A stretch of DNA of 60,723 bases from Chloroflexota bacterium (GCA_021788625.1 JAJYKL010000014.1:1-60723); one strand, 5' to 3'; counted from the stretch's first letter, positions 8,263-18,700 are shown. The notes: generated by a model not told the origin, from the letters alone. Translations and numbers: made by a program.

Positions 8263-9078
8263 TCATACAATGCCCAGGCGCACGCGCGAGCTCCAGTACC
8301 ACCCCCGGGCAGCCGTCCCCAGGCCCCGCTGCGCAATTTCACGCAAGCGGTCAATGCCCAACTGCGCCTCGCTATAACCAGCTTTGAGTAGGGTCATAAC
8401 ACTGCCCTGACTGAGCAGCAATCCGACAAGCCGCTCTGCGTTCCCACGGTCTACATGCTGCATCACAACCTCTTTCATGTACCGGAAGCTTCCGCTGGCA
8501 CGCATGCGCGCCAGATGCTGGGCTTTGTCCCAATCGCGTATTGGCGTGGGGTTGGAGTATGTTTTTTCGGCAGTGCGGACACGCCGTATACAGGCCTCGT
8601 ACGCTGCTTCAGCCTTCCAGCAGCCAGTGACAGGTGGCCAGTCATAATCATAGGCTGCAAAGACCCCACCGTGAACCAGGATGCGTGCGGCTTCGCGAAA
8701 GGTCGCCTGCGGTTCCATCCAGTGCAGAGCCTGTGACGCGCTTACCACCTGCGCACAGTGGTCTGGCAGCCCGGTTTGATGTGAGAAGCCTTCAAGGTAT
8801 GTTACGTTCCCAGTGCTGGTCCATGCCTCGGCCTGACGGCGCATGTCGGATGTCGGATCAATCCCGATGACCTGCTCGGCCCGTTCCGCCCAATATCGGC
8901 TTGCTAACCCTGTACCACTACCCAGATCGATGACCAAATGCAAGTGCTTAAGGCCAGCCCATTGAGTGATAACGTCACTCAGCAAGTCTGGCGGCGAAGG
9001 GCGATAGCGGTCATACACTTCTGCATACCCGCTAAATCGTTCGATGTTTCCGGCGAAACGATTTTCAGTGTCACTCAT
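8263..9078 (-). CDS. SAM-dependent class I methyltransferase
   Basis: A 271-residue protein. The SAM-binding motif VIDLGSGTG is followed by an acidic residue in GIDPTSDM, and the post-motif region SQALHWM is typical of the Methyltransf_11/UbiE-like group. ATG at 9078 is preferred because the longer start at 9117 would overlap the upstream gene by 32 bases; neither has a strong Shine-Dalgarno sequence. The methyl acceptor is unknown. It lies 7 bases behind the membrane protein gene ending at 9086 and is probably co-transcribed with it. Confidence 0.85.
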   Translation of the reverse strand: MSDTENRFAGNIERFSGYAEVYDRYRPSPPDLLSDVITQWAGLKHLHLVIDLGSGTGLASRYWAERAEQVIGIDPTSDMRRQAEAWTSTGNVTYLEGFSHQTGLPDHCAQVVSASQALHWMEPQATFREAARILVHGGVFAAYDYDWPPVTGCWKAEAAYEACIRRVRTAEKTYSNPTPIRDWDKAQHLARMRASGSFRYMKEVVMQHVDRGNAERLVGLLLSQGSVMTLLKAGYSEAQLGIDRLREIAQRGLGTAARGWYWSSRVRLGIV

Positions 9079-9085
9079 AATGTGG

Positions 9086-9796
9086 TTAACTGATAAGCGT
9101 GTAGATAACCTTTCCAATTAATCCCAGCAAAGGGATGCTGATTAACCACAGGCGTGCCTTGGTCTTCACATCCACCTGCGGGCTGCGCTGTAGCACCCAC
9201 GCACTCGACACAGCTACCACGACGGCGGTTGCACCAGCCAGCGTCACGACGAGCTTATCGTTAGAGAGAATGACGATGGTAAACAGTCCGATAAGAGCCA
9301 GCGCCACCGCCGGGGTACTCAGCGCCTGCCAGTGAAAACCCGTTTGAACCACGGTCTCAATGCGATGCCAGCTCGCCAGTGTGCTGCGTAACTCATCATA
9401 TCCCTCCAGCGTCGCCGGGATGCCAAAGCGCAGACGCCTGTCGATGGCATAGATGCCCAGCCCTTTACCAGGCTGCTCGGTGATGCGTGCCACTGCGCTG
9501 CGTGCTATGCTGATATCCTGCGCCAACGCCTGCGTGCGCGTGATGACGTTTTCTTGCAGGGTGATCCGGTAGCTCCGGCCGATCTCACTCCTTTGGCGAT
9601 AGTTGCGCGGGATGGTAAAAACGAAGAAGATGCCCGTCATCACCAGAAAGACTGATGCGTAGCCAAAGCCTGCACCTTGGAACGAACCAGCCAGAAATCC
9701 CACCACTCCAGCCGCCACAATGACCGGCAACGCCGTCAGCACCAGCTGTCGCTTCAGCGCGATGAAGTAGGCAGGTGAAAGCTGGTATGTTTTCAT
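9086..9796 (-). CDS. Membrane protein with bacterial PH-like domain
   Basis: A 236-residue protein. Two hydrophobic helices at about residues 20-62 precede a soluble beta-rich part (residues 65-135: YRITLQENVITRTQ, RLRFGIPATLEGYDEL). Three more hydrophobic stretches lie at about 155-235. The soluble part resembles YcxB/bPH domains, but the match is loose. A GAGGT motif lies about 15 bases before the ATG. Function unknown. Confidence 0.65.
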   Translation of the reverse strand: MKTYQLSPAYFIALKRQLVLTALPVIVAAGVVGFLAGSFQGAGFGYASVFLVMTGIFFVFTIPRNYRQRSEIGRSYRITLQENVITRTQALAQDISIARSAVARITEQPGKGLGIYAIDRRLRFGIPATLEGYDELRSTLASWHRIETVVQTGFHWQALSTPAVALALIGLFTIVILSNDKLVVTLAGATAVVVAVSSAWVLQRSPQVDVKTKARLWLISIPLLGLIGKVIYTLIS

Positions 9797-10262
9797 GTTT
9801 TAACTCTACCTCGAAACAGTTGTCGCTTGGCAATCGATCCACTACTGCTGCAAAGTACAGCGCAGCGACACGGCGTCGTTCATTAGTCTGTGAGTGCCCC
9901 TATCGCGATCAAAGTCGAGTTCATACATGCAGGACTTCTGTGTAGTGTGCATTAGCTCGCATAACAATGTCCTAACGCGACAGGTGTGGTGAATCGGTGC
10001 CGGTTGGAATTGAGCTTTCATTTCCGCAGCCAATACACCTGTTGCCACCGTGCAGCGATGCACCACTGTTGGAGAGCGTGATACTCGGGAGCGCCGAGGA
10101 TGATAGCGACAAATTGCACCCCCGCTTACCTCAGTCGGTTGTTTCGTTGGTAGTGGCTGGTTTGGGCTTACCGGGGAGCGAGACTTCGCTCTGGTTGATT
10201 GGTTATCCGGCATCGCAGTCAGCACACAACCACGATGCCGGCTGGAGACAACCACTGCAGTA
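9797..10262. other. Intergenic region, no supported gene
   Basis: Open frames of 89-137 codons exist on both strands, but they are rich in Arg, His, Ser and Cys, lack ribosome binding sites and match nothing. I see no RNA gene or mobile element. Confidence 0.5.
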
Positions 10263-10649
10263 TTAAATCATCGGTTTGTTACGTTTGGCCAGCTGGATGG
10301 CGAAACCCCATGGATCACGCAGCATTGCCAGCTGATCTCCGGCCGGTGTAGTGCTGATCTCTCCCGCGGGGGTGGCTCCAGCTGCCAGTAAGCGGTCGCG
10401 ATCAGCCTGCAGGTTCTGGCTGGTAAAGGCCATATGCAGAATCAGTGGATCCATTGCCCGGTAGTCTGGTACCGGTGCAATGGAGTTATTGTAGAGCTCC
10501 ACCATCACGTGATTGCCCTCGTCGGCTATAAAGGTTGTATAGGTAGGTGCTCCACCCTGGCGCACGATGCGCATACTCAGGTTCTCGGCGTACCATTTGG
10601 CAACCGCAAGCGGATCTTTCACGTTCATGGCGAGATGTTCGATCTTCAT
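10263..10649 (-). CDS. Glyoxalase/VOC-family protein
   Basis: A 128-residue protein. The start at 10649 is fixed by AGGAGG 7 bases upstream; a longer in-frame extension lacks a site. MKIEHLAMNVKD is the typical first beta strand with a metal-binding His. The second half (ILHMAFTSQNLQADRDRLLAAGA and LRDPWGFAIQL) gives the paired beta-alpha-beta-beta-beta modules of the vicinal oxygen chelate fold. Possible roles are a lyase, a dioxygenase or a small-molecule resistance protein; the substrate is not evident. Confidence 0.85.
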   Translation of the reverse strand: MKIEHLAMNVKDPLAVAKWYAENLSMRIVRQGGAPTYTTFIADEGNHVMVELYNNSIAPVPDYRAMDPLILHMAFTSQNLQADRDRLLAAGATPAGEISTTPAGDQLAMLRDPWGFAIQLAKRNKPMI

Positions 10650-10902
10650 ATAGTCCTCCTGTATTGAGCCGCCAGAAAGCTGCCAGATCATGGCATGGTA
10701 AAGCGGTACGGCTCCTTTGGCATCTGAACGGTCCATTCAACAACAGCGTATTTTCACACAGGTGGACCATTATGGCATGCGCCGGATCATGTCTGTTTTT
10801 TTATGGCCACCTGTGTCGCGGCATCATGCTTATCCTTCCATCATTTTCCGTGCTGCCCTTGCCCGGCCTGGTGCAACATAGCGGGTCATAGCATACCTTG
10901 AA

Positions 10903-10980
10903 TTTTCCCGGAAAAACACGGTGTTTTCTGTTATGGACGAGCAGTGCAGATTAGCCAATTTCCACGGAGCCAGTTATAAT
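10903..10980 (+). promoter_or_regulatory. gyrA promoter region with two adjacent palindromes
   Basis: A perfect TATAAT lies at 10975-10980, 28 bases before the gyrA start. The -35 region is poor (near TAGCCA at 10952). Just upstream are TTTTCC-C-GGAAAA (10903-10915) and AAAACAC-G-GTGTTTT (10913-10927), two overlapping inverted repeats that look like a protein-binding site. Confidence 0.45.
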
Positions 10981-11008
10981 CAACCGGCGAAGTAGAACAG
11001 GTGTGCGA

Positions 11009-13537
11009 ATGCCCAAAAAGACCAAACCCATAAAACTTAGCGCTGGCCGCAATGGCCACCAGGAGCCCGAACAGGAAGAGTTGGGGCTCGAAGACAGCCT
11101 GTATGGCAGGATCCGTCGCGTTGACATCAACGAGCAGATGAAAGACGCCTATCTCTCCTATTCGATGAGCGTCATCGTATCGCGCGCCCTGCCTGATGCT
11201 CGTGACGGCCTCAAGCCCGTTCAGCGGCGCATCCTGTACGTCATGTATGACACCGGTTTACGTGCCGATTCGCCATATCGTAAGAGCGCTCGCATTGTAG
11301 GCGATGTACTCGGCAAGTTTCACCCACATGGCGACATGGCCGTTTATGACGCCATGGCTCGGATGGCGCAGGACTTCTCCTTGCGCTACCCGCTGGTGGA
11401 CGGTCAGGGCAACTTCGGCTCGGTAGACGGCGACCCGCCTGCGGCGATGCGCTATACCGAGGCTCGACTAAGCCACCCCTCGATGGACATGTTAACCGAC
11501 CTGGAGAAAGCTACGGTCGATTTTCAGGACAACTTTGATGGCACGCTGCAGGAACCTACCGTTCTGCCAGCCGCCCTGCCGAACCTGATTTTAAACGGCG
11601 CAACCGGTATTGCTGTCGGCATGGCGACCAATATCCCACCCCATAACTTGAGCGAGATCGTCGATGCAACGACCTACCTGATTGACAATTGGAAGCGCCT
11701 GGAAGATGTGGACGTGAACGAGCTGATGAAGTTCGTTAAAGGTCCTGACTTCCCTACCGGTGGTATTGCCTTCCGTTACAACGACAAAGTGGAAGGTGGC
11801 GATGCCATCAGGGCCATGTACGCCACTGGTCGAAGCAAAATCATCGTTCAGGCTAAGGCGCATATAGAGGAAGGCCAGCGCGGCAAGACACATATCATCG
11901 TCACCGAGTTGCCCTACGAGGTGAACAAAGCCGCGTTGATCGAGCGTATCGCGGACCTGGCACGCGATAACAAAATCACCGGCATCACCGACATCCGCGA
12001 CGAGAGTGACCGGCGTGGCATGCGGATCGTGATGGATATCGGTAAAAATGACGACCCGCGCGCTGTGCTGGCCTCGCTATATAAGTACACCGCCATGAAA
12101 GGCACGTTTGGTGTCATCATGCTGTCTCTGGTGGAGGGCGAACCTCGTGTCTTGCCACTTAAACGCCTGCTGCAGGTGTTTGTGGAGCATCGCCGCGAGA
12201 TCGTACATCGGCGCAGCGCGTTCGATCTGGCACGCGCGCGGGAGCGCGCTCATATCCTGGAAGGTCTGGTCAAGGCGCTGAGCATCATCGACCAGGTCAT
12301 CAAGCTAATCCGTGCTTCGCGCGACACCGACGCTGCGCGTCGCCAGTTGATTGCGCACCTTAAGTTCTCCGAAATGCAGGCTGCTGCCATTCTGGAGATG
12401 CCGCTGCGCCGTCTGGCAGCCCTGGAACGCAGGAAACTGGAAGAGGAGCTGGCTGAGAAAAGAAAGTTGATCAAATATCTGGAAGATCTGCTGGCCCATC
12501 CCGCCAAGATTCTGGGCGTGATCAGGGATGAACTCCTACCACTCAAGGAGCATTATGGCGACTCGCGCCGAACCACCATTATTGGCGACGCAAAGAACAA
12601 AGTTGTCAGCTCCGACGAAGTGCTCACCACGCACGAGCTGGTGCCTACCGAGAACGTTTACGTTGTAATTGGCCAGAACGGTAAAGTAGGGCGCTGGGCC
12701 GACACGCCCCATGTCACGGCTGCTGTGGACATCGCTCCCGCCGCGGTTGTGAAGACCACCACACGTGACCTGGCTTACGTGGTTGGCTCATCGGGTAAGG
12801 CAATAGTCTTGTCAGTGGCCAATTTACCCCAGGAAGACGTCACAAATGGCGGTGGCGTTTCACTTTCCACCATCGGCTTCCCGCAAGGCGATGATGTGGC
12901 TGGCGTCTTTGCACTTCCGCGCACCGATGCCACTGGCTTTGTGCTCCTGGCCACCAGTAACGGCATGGTGAAGCGCAGCGAAGTAAGCGCACTGCCCACT
13001 GCCACGGGGCAGGTGTTCACCATAATGGGAGTGAATGAAGGCGATCAGGCTGTGGCAGTATGCCACACCCATGGAGACGAAGATGTTATGCTCTTCTCGC
13101 AAATGGGCATGGCAATACGCTTTCAGCAAGAAGACGTGCGGCCAATGGGACTGCCTGCAGCGGGTGTGGTTGGTATCAAGCTAATTGATGGCGACATTGT
13201 CATGTCAATGGGTCTGGCCGATGGCAAGAACAATGAACTAGAGGTGGTGCTGGGCACTACCGACGGTAAGGCAAAACGACTGGCGTTCAAGGAATACCCG
13301 CTACAGGGGCGCGGTGGCAAGGGCGTTATGACAGCTAAGCTGATGCCCGACGCCACTGTTGCCGATGCTGTCGTCGCAACTGATGAGGACACCATTGTAT
13401 ACATAACGTTGAAGGGCGGGGCTAAATCGCTCAAAGCAAAGAACCTTAAGCGGCGCGGCCGCCCTGCCAGCGGTGACGAAGCGATTGCACTGAGCGGTAA
13501 TGATCGTCTGGCTCACATGATGGTAGTTGTTATTTAG
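11009..13537 (+). CDS. gyrA: DNA gyrase subunit A
   Basis: An 842-residue protein that cuts and rejoins DNA in the gyrase A2B2 complex. The N-terminal winged-helix and tower domains hold the catalytic Tyr149 in [10 protein letters not shown]. The quinolone-determining region reads [10 protein letters not shown], so Met110 occupies the position of E. coli Ser83, while the Asp87 equivalent (Asp114) is present. The C-terminal domain has six beta-propeller blades and a GyrA-box-like motif, QGRGGKG, which favours gyrase over topoisomerase IV. The start may be ATG 11009 or GTG 11003. A 5' extension of about 30 charged residues is present. gyrB is not in the window. Confidence 0.95.
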   Translation: MPKKTKPIKLSAGRNGHQEPEQEELGLEDSLYGRIRRVDINEQMKDAYLSYSMSVIVSRALPDARDGLKPVQRRILYVMYDTGLRADSPYRKSARIVGDVLGKFHPHGDMAVYDAMARMAQDFSLRYPLVDGQGNFGSVDGDPPAAMRYTEARLSHPSMDMLTDLEKATVDFQDNFDGTLQEPTVLPAALPNLILNGATGIAVGMATNIPPHNLSEIVDATTYLIDNWKRLEDVDVNELMKFVKGPDFPTGGIAFRYNDKVEGGDAIRAMYATGRSKIIVQAKAHIEEGQRGKTHIIVTELPYEVNKAALIERIADLARDNKITGITDIRDESDRRGMRIVMDIGKNDDPRAVLASLYKYTAMKGTFGVIMLSLVEGEPRVLPLKRLLQVFVEHRREIVHRRSAFDLARARERAHILEGLVKALSIIDQVIKLIRASRDTDAARRQLIAHLKFSEMQAAAILEMPLRRLAALERRKLEEELAEKRKLIKYLEDLLAHPAKILGVIRDELLPLKEHYGDSRRTTIIGDAKNKVVSSDEVLTTHELVPTENVYVVIGQNGKVGRWADTPHVTAAVDIAPAAVVKTTTRDLAYVVGSSGKAIVLSVANLPQEDVTNGGGVSLSTIGFPQGDDVAGVFALPRTDATGFVLLATSNGMVKRSEVSALPTATGQVFTIMGVNEGDQAVAVCHTHGDEDVMLFSQMGMAIRFQQEDVRPMGLPAAGVVGIKLIDGDIVMSMGLADGKNNELEVVLGTTDGKAKRLAFKEYPLQGRGGKGVMTAKLMPDATVADAVVATDEDTIVYITLKGGAKSLKAKNLKRRGRPASGDEAIALSGNDRLAHMMVVVI

Positions 13538-13623
13538 AGCGATTGGCGATTGATCACAAGGTATTGGGCATTTATCCTGAGAATTGGATGGCTGCGCCAT
13601 ATTTCGATGCAGGACATGCCGAT

Positions 13624-13643
13624 CATCCTGAGCCTGACTAAGG
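13624..13643 (+). repeat. Dispersed intergenic repeat (CATCCTGAGCCTG type), copy 1
   Basis: CATCCTGAGCCTG followed by ACTAAGG. The same 13-mer followed by TCAAAGG occurs on the minus strand at 50040-50059, inside a gene start. A related half (GTCGAAGGATG) lies at 13670-13680. Such short degenerate palindromic pieces look like a dispersed repeat family. Confidence 0.5.
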
Positions 13644-13789
13644 GCGGCCGTCATGTCATGAGCAGCTAGTCGAAGGATGCGGCCCATGGCTCTACAGGCT
13701 CACCATGACTGCCGGGAACCGTGTTGTAAACTGCAAGCCACACTAAAGTTATTGCTCACTACACTGGAAGAGAGGTTGTGGCCGTACGT

Positions 13790-13795
13790 TACAAT
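13790..13795 (+). promoter_or_regulatory. -10 box of a probable leaderless transcript
   Basis: TACAAT ends 7 nt before ATG 13803, and there is no Shine-Dalgarno sequence. Transcription would start at or next to the start codon. The seven intervening bases nearly equal those before the peptidase gene at 39831. Confidence 0.5.
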
Positions 13796-13802
13796 CTTCC
13801 GC

Positions 13803-14537
13803 ATGATCGATCACACCATCGGACTACCAGTCCAGCCACCTGATGGTGTGCAGCGCACCTGGCGTCTGGCGGACATCCTCCTGATCACCATTTCAAGCGT
13901 GATCATTCTTTTCGCGGGGGTCTTCGCCTTGCAGCAGTTAAAACTCGATGCTTTGGCATTAACCCTGGCTTCCGCAGCCTGGGAGGCAGTAACACTCATT
14001 GGCTGCATAGTCTTATTAGGTCTGCGGCGTAATGGACTGCCCTGGCAAGCAGTCGGCTTACGCCTGGTGCCGCGCAGGTGGATATGGATAGCAACCGGCG
14101 CTGGTCTGGCGTGTCTTTTTCTCACTGGGTTTGTCGCACTGTTAACGGATATTATTCTTGGCCGATCTCTCACGAACCCACAATTGCCTTTCCTGTTACC
14201 CAAAGGATTAACCTTGACCGGTGAGTTGTTGATGCTAGTCCTGGCTGGCCTGGTCGTTCCTTTTGCAGAAGAGCTTTACTTTCGTGGTGTGCTCTTTGTG
14301 TGGCTACGGCAGCGCTTCGGCTTTTGGGTGGGTGCGATCGTAAGCGCTCTGGTATTCGGTGCTGCGCATGGTGATGTCGCCATCGCAGCAGGCATCGCTG
14401 TCATGGGATTTATTCAGGCCTGGACGTATGAGCGCAGTCATTCCCTCTGGACGACCTACGTCATCCACGCATTGAATAACAGCGTTAAACTGGTTTTGCT
14501 TTATGGGTTGCTGGCATCAGGACTGACTCTGCGCTAG
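13803..14537 (+). CDS. CPBP-family intramembrane metalloprotease
   Basis: A 244-residue integral membrane protein with about seven helices. It carries the family motifs: EExxxR in FAEELYFRGVLF, and later a conserved His in FGAAHGD. The family (Abi/CPBP, related to type II CAAX prenyl endopeptidases) cleaves substrates within the membrane or acts in peptide immunity. ATG at 13803 is chosen because of the TACAAT box 7 nt upstream; a longer frame from 13677 lacks support. It is monocistronic between gyrA and the cytochrome gene. Confidence 0.88.
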   Translation: MIDHTIGLPVQPPDGVQRTWRLADILLITISSVIILFAGVFALQQLKLDALALTLASAAWEAVTLIGCIVLLGLRRNGLPWQAVGLRLVPRRWIWIATGAGLACLFLTGFVALLTDIILGRSLTNPQLPFLLPKGLTLTGELLMLVLAGLVVPFAEELYFRGVLFVWLRQRFGFWVGAIVSALVFGAAHGDVAIAAGIAVMGFIQAWTYERSHSLWTTYVIHALNNSVKLVLLYGLLASGLTLR

Positions 14538-14552
14538 CTCACACAGTAAAGT

Positions 14553-14581
14553 CTGATATCAACAGCGCCGGTCGCTATAAT
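14553..14581 (+). promoter_or_regulatory. Promoter upstream of the cytochrome gene
   Basis: CTGATA (14553-14558), a 17-bp spacer and a perfect TATAAT (14576-14581). Eight bases later a 15-codon frame runs from ATG 14590 to TAA 14637, then 55 bases to the cytochrome start. A leader peptide is possible but unproven. Confidence 0.5.
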
Positions 14582-14692
14582 CACCACATATGATTCCAAC
14601 ACGCGTCTATGGTCTACCATTCACCAACATCGGGTAATTAGCACTGCCAGCTAGTCATCAACTCCTGGTTCCAGCCTCCTTATCTTTCAGCC

Positions 14693-15484
14693 ATGCGTAC
14701 CATACGCGATGAGTTTGAGTTACCCGATGACGATGGAGACGATTATGTCGGCTCATTACTGAGAAAGCGTAAGCCTAACTACGGTACCTGGCTGGTTGGG
14801 GTTGCCTTACTGGCCATACTTATAGCCGGTGCATACGGCTTCGTGCGGGTCAACAGTGAAATGGGTAATGACAGCTTCTGTGTCGGCTGTCATACCAAAC
14901 CCGAAAAGACGTATGTTGATCGCTCCCGTTCTGCCATGGCCGGTGCACTGGCGGCGGACCTCGCAAGTTACCACTACCAGCAGATCCACGGACAGGGCGG
15001 AACGGTGCATTGCATCGATTGTCATCAAGGGAACGGCAACCTTGGTAATCATATCGAAGTTTTGCTGCTCAGTGCTCGTAACGGCTTTAGCTGGTTGGCA
15101 GGCAGCAATGATCCCAAGATAGAAAAATTGAACTTACAGATACCTCATCTTGCCAACGACCCCTGTGTAGAGTGCCATCAAAAAACTCTCCTTTTGGCGG
15201 GTTTGAATAATCACTATCACAACATGCTTCCTGCTGCATATGAACTGTGGTTGAACGGCGGCAGGCTGATTGCACCGCAAGGCACTCAGGATGTACAGGC
15301 TGTCATCGCGGCTGGCCTCGTTAAGTACGACACGAACCTGGTGTGCACCGACTGCCACCAGGCGCATCGCAATACCGAGAATGACCTCTATTTGGATCGC
15401 GATACGGTGCTGGCCACATGTGTGCAATGCCATCAGCTAACCGGTAAGGGACCCATGACAGTTACTTATCCGGTCGGGCATTGA
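14693..15484 (+). CDS. Membrane-anchored pentahaem cytochrome c (NapC/NirT-like)
   Basis: A 263-residue protein. A charged N-terminus is followed by one membrane helix at about residues 32-52 that anchors the rest outside the membrane. Five CxxCH haem sites lie at about residues 63, 107, 158, 218 and 243, and other His residues could be distal ligands. NapC/NirT-type proteins pass electrons from quinol to periplasmic reductases and usually bind four haems; five is closer to NrfH-like or hybrid arrangements. No reductase or cytochrome maturation gene lies next to it. No Shine-Dalgarno sequence is seen before ATG 14693. Confidence 0.85.
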   Translation: MRTIRDEFELPDDDGDDYVGSLLRKRKPNYGTWLVGVALLAILIAGAYGFVRVNSEMGNDSFCVGCHTKPEKTYVDRSRSAMAGALAADLASYHYQQIHGQGGTVHCIDCHQGNGNLGNHIEVLLLSARNGFSWLAGSNDPKIEKLNLQIPHLANDPCVECHQKTLLLAGLNNHYHNMLPAAYELWLNGGRLIAPQGTQDVQAVIAAGLVKYDTNLVCTDCHQAHRNTENDLYLDRDTVLATCVQCHQLTGKGPMTVTYPVGH

Positions 15485-15641
15485 TCTTGTATGCAATGGG
15501 CCTGCAGGTAAAGTTATTGGTCTAGTCGAAGGTAAAGCGGGCGAGGACATAACAATTTAAAGTGTTCCCTGCTGGCTTATGAACAGCGCCTGACGGTAAC
15601 CATCTCTTCTCAGATATTCCCTATTCGCGGGTGATTTCCTG

Positions 15642-15670
15642 TTGACAAGTGACTTCCATGCGTGTAATAT
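15642..15670 (+). promoter_or_regulatory. Consensus sigma-70 promoter of uvrA
   Basis: TTGACA (15642-15647), a spacer of exactly 17 bp and TAATAT (15665-15670). Transcription should begin near 15677, about 120 bases before the uvrA start. Confidence 0.8.
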
Positions 15671-15681
15671 CGTTCAATGTA

Positions 15682-15693
15682 GAACATTTGTTC
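15682..15693 (+). promoter_or_regulatory. LexA (SOS) box controlling uvrA
   Basis: GAACATTTGTTC fits the Gram-positive LexA/DinR consensus GAAC-N4-GTTC exactly. It lies just downstream of the predicted transcription start of the consensus promoter, where a bound repressor would block RNA polymerase. uvrA is a classic SOS gene in many bacteria. Confidence 0.75.
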
Positions 15694-15798
15694 GCAAGAT
15701 CTCTTCGGCGGCACCTTGTCGTATGGCGCTGCTTTGCAAATATAAATCACTGTGGCGGATCACTGAGCGCAATCCCGCTCGCTTCATAGTAAACAAAT

Positions 15799-18700
15799 AT
15801 GGAACCCGAGAATATCGTGATTCGTGGAGCGCAGCAGCACAACCTGAAAAACGTCGACGTGCTCATCCCCCGCTACAAGCTGGTGGTGCTCACGGGCGTC
15901 AGTGGCAGCGGGAAGTCATCCCTCGCATTTGACACGATCTACGCCGAGGGACAGCGCCGCTACGTGGAAAGCCTCTCATCGTACGCACGCCAATTCCTCG
16001 GTCAAATGGAAAAACCGAGGGTCGATTATATTGGAGGTCTGAGCCCGGCCATCTCCATTGAGCAGAAGGTGGTGAGTAAAAACCCCCGCTCAACGGTAGG
16101 CACTGTCACCGAGGTGATGGACTACCTGCGTGTGCTCTACGCGCGTGTCGGCACGGCACACTGCCCACAGTGTGGGCGGGTGGTACAGGCTCAGAGCGCT
16201 CAGCAGATCGCCGATCAACTGGCTGATTTACGACCCGGCACCCGCATGCAACTGCTCGCACCAATCGTGCGCGAGCGTAAAGGCACCCACACCGAAGTGT
16301 TGGAGCAGGCACGCCGGGACGGCTATATCCGAGCCCGTGTCGACGGCAACCTCACCGACCTGAGCACCAAGATCGAACTCCCCAAGACCAGGAAGCACAC
16401 CATCGAGTTGGTGGTGGACCGTCTCGTCGTCCCTGAGAGATTGGAGCCGCGAGAACCGAGAACAAAGAGTGGCGACATGATATCGTCGCACACCAGCCCT
16501 CAATCTTCAATCTCGAATCCCCAATCTCAGAGTGACTATGAGCAGTGGAAGGTGCGTCTGGTCGACTCGGTTGAGACCGCTTTGCGCACCGGCAAGGGAT
16601 TAATAGTGGTTGACCTGATGAATGGCGAACAGATGGAGCTCAGCGAGCAGAACGCCTGCCCCTACTGCGGCCTCAGTTTCCCCGATCTGACGCCACAATC
16701 GTTCAGTTTCAACTCGCCTCTTGGGATGTGTCCTGACTGTAATGGACTGGGTGTGCAGATGGCCGTAGACCCAAGGCTTATCATCGCCGACCCGAACCTT
16801 TCCATCTTCGACGGCGCTTTGAAGTGGTATGGTGACCTACGTAAAAAGAAGCGCCCGTGGCAGATTAATCACCTGAAGGCACTTGGCAAACACTATGGTG
16901 TTGACTTGGACCAGCCCTGGAAGGATTTGCCAAAAAAGTTCCGCGATGTCATCCTGTACGGCTCGGGTGATGAAGCTGTTCATTTCACATGGAAAAACGA
17001 GGGCAAAGACAGCACCTGGCAGGGCGAGTCCACTCGCCCGGAGAAGGGCATCGTCTTTCATATCGATCGCCTTTTCCACCAGACGCGCTCGGAGTGGACA
17101 AAGCGCTGGTACATGAGCTTCATGAGCCAGCAGCCCTGCCCCACCTGCAACGGCGCGCGCCTGCGACCTGAAGCACGAACCGTAACCGTCGGCGGCAAGT
17201 CCATCACCGAGGTAAGTGCCATGGCGATTGACGAAGCCTATGAGTGGGTGGTCGGGCTATACGGCGGAGCAATTGACTACGAAAGACAGTCTGCAGAAAT
17301 CACCGGAGGGCCAAAGACCAGTGACGAGGGTGCAGGAACCAACGGCCACTATCCAGCTTCGCGCTTCGTGTCTCGAACATCCGTGCATCGCCTGAAGTCT
17401 GGAGGCTCTTCAGCGTCAGTGGAACCTCTGACGGGTGAAAAGCTCCAGATCGCCGGCGAAGTCTTGAAAGAAATTCGCGACCGGCTGCGCTTCATGCTAA
17501 ACGTAGGCTTGCACTATCTCACGCTGGATCGATCAGCACCCTCCCTCTCAGGAGGTGAGGGCCAGCGCATTCGCCTGGCCAGCCAGATCGGCTGTGGTCT
17601 GGTGGGTGTGCTCTACATCCTGGATGAGCCTTCCATCGGCCTCCACTCTCGTGATAACAGGGCACTCTTGGACACGCTGTTGCAGTTACGGGACATGGGA
17701 AACACCGTATTGGTGGTGGAGCATGATGCCGAGACGATGATGAGCGCCGATTGGATCGTTGACCTGGGTCCTGGCGCAGGGGTACAGGGCGGTCGCATCA
17801 TCGCAGCTGGCTCGCCCGCACAGATCGCCGCCGATCCACACTCTCTCACCGGGCGCTACCTGAGCGGCGAGCTGCAGGTGACCGCGCCGAACAACTTGCA
17901 GCGTCGCACAACTGACGGAAAGTGGCTAATGCTGAGTGGCGCCCGCACACACAACCTCAAGAACCTGTCCGTACGGATTCCATTAGGCGTCCTCACGTGC
18001 GTGACGGGTGTGAGCGGCAGCGGGAAGAGCAGTCTGATCACCGAGACGTTACAGCCCGCGCTGTCACGTGCCTTGAATGGCGCGCAGAGCCAGCCGGGCC
18101 CTTACGATGGTCTGGAAGGTCTGGAACACCTGGACAAGGTGATTGACATCACCCAGGAGCCTATCGGCCGCACGCCGCGTTCGAATCCCGCCACATACGT
18201 TGGCGTGTGGGATGAGATACGCCGCGTGTTTGCCAGTACACCCGAAGCAAAAGCCCGCGGCTATGGTATTGGACGCTTCAGCTTCAACGTGAAAGGCGGT
18301 CGCTGTGAAGTGTGCCGTGGGCACGGCCAGAAGCGTATCGAGATGCATTTTCTGGCCGACGTGTGGGTCACCTGCCAGGAGTGCAAGGGCTCGCGCTTCA
18401 ATCGAGAAACGCTTGGCATCACGTACAAGGGCAGGTCCATCGCCGAAGTTCTGGACATGGACGTGCAGGAGGCGTTGGAGTTCTTCTCAGCTTACCCCAT
18501 CATCGCGCGCCAGTTGCAGACGCTTCACGATGTTGGCCTGGATTACGTGAAACTGGGCCAGAGCGCGACCACACTCTCTGGTGGCGAGGCGCAACGGGTG
18601 AAATTGGCCAAAGAGCTCAGCCGCGAAGATACCGGTCGAACAATCTACATCCTGGACGAACCGACTACCGGTTTACACTTCGCTGACATTCAGCGTTTGC

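Noticed and set aside
9842..10266. A 137-codon minus frame and an 89-codon plus frame between two genes
   Set aside because: They overlap on opposite strands, lack start signals and have atypical composition with no conserved block.
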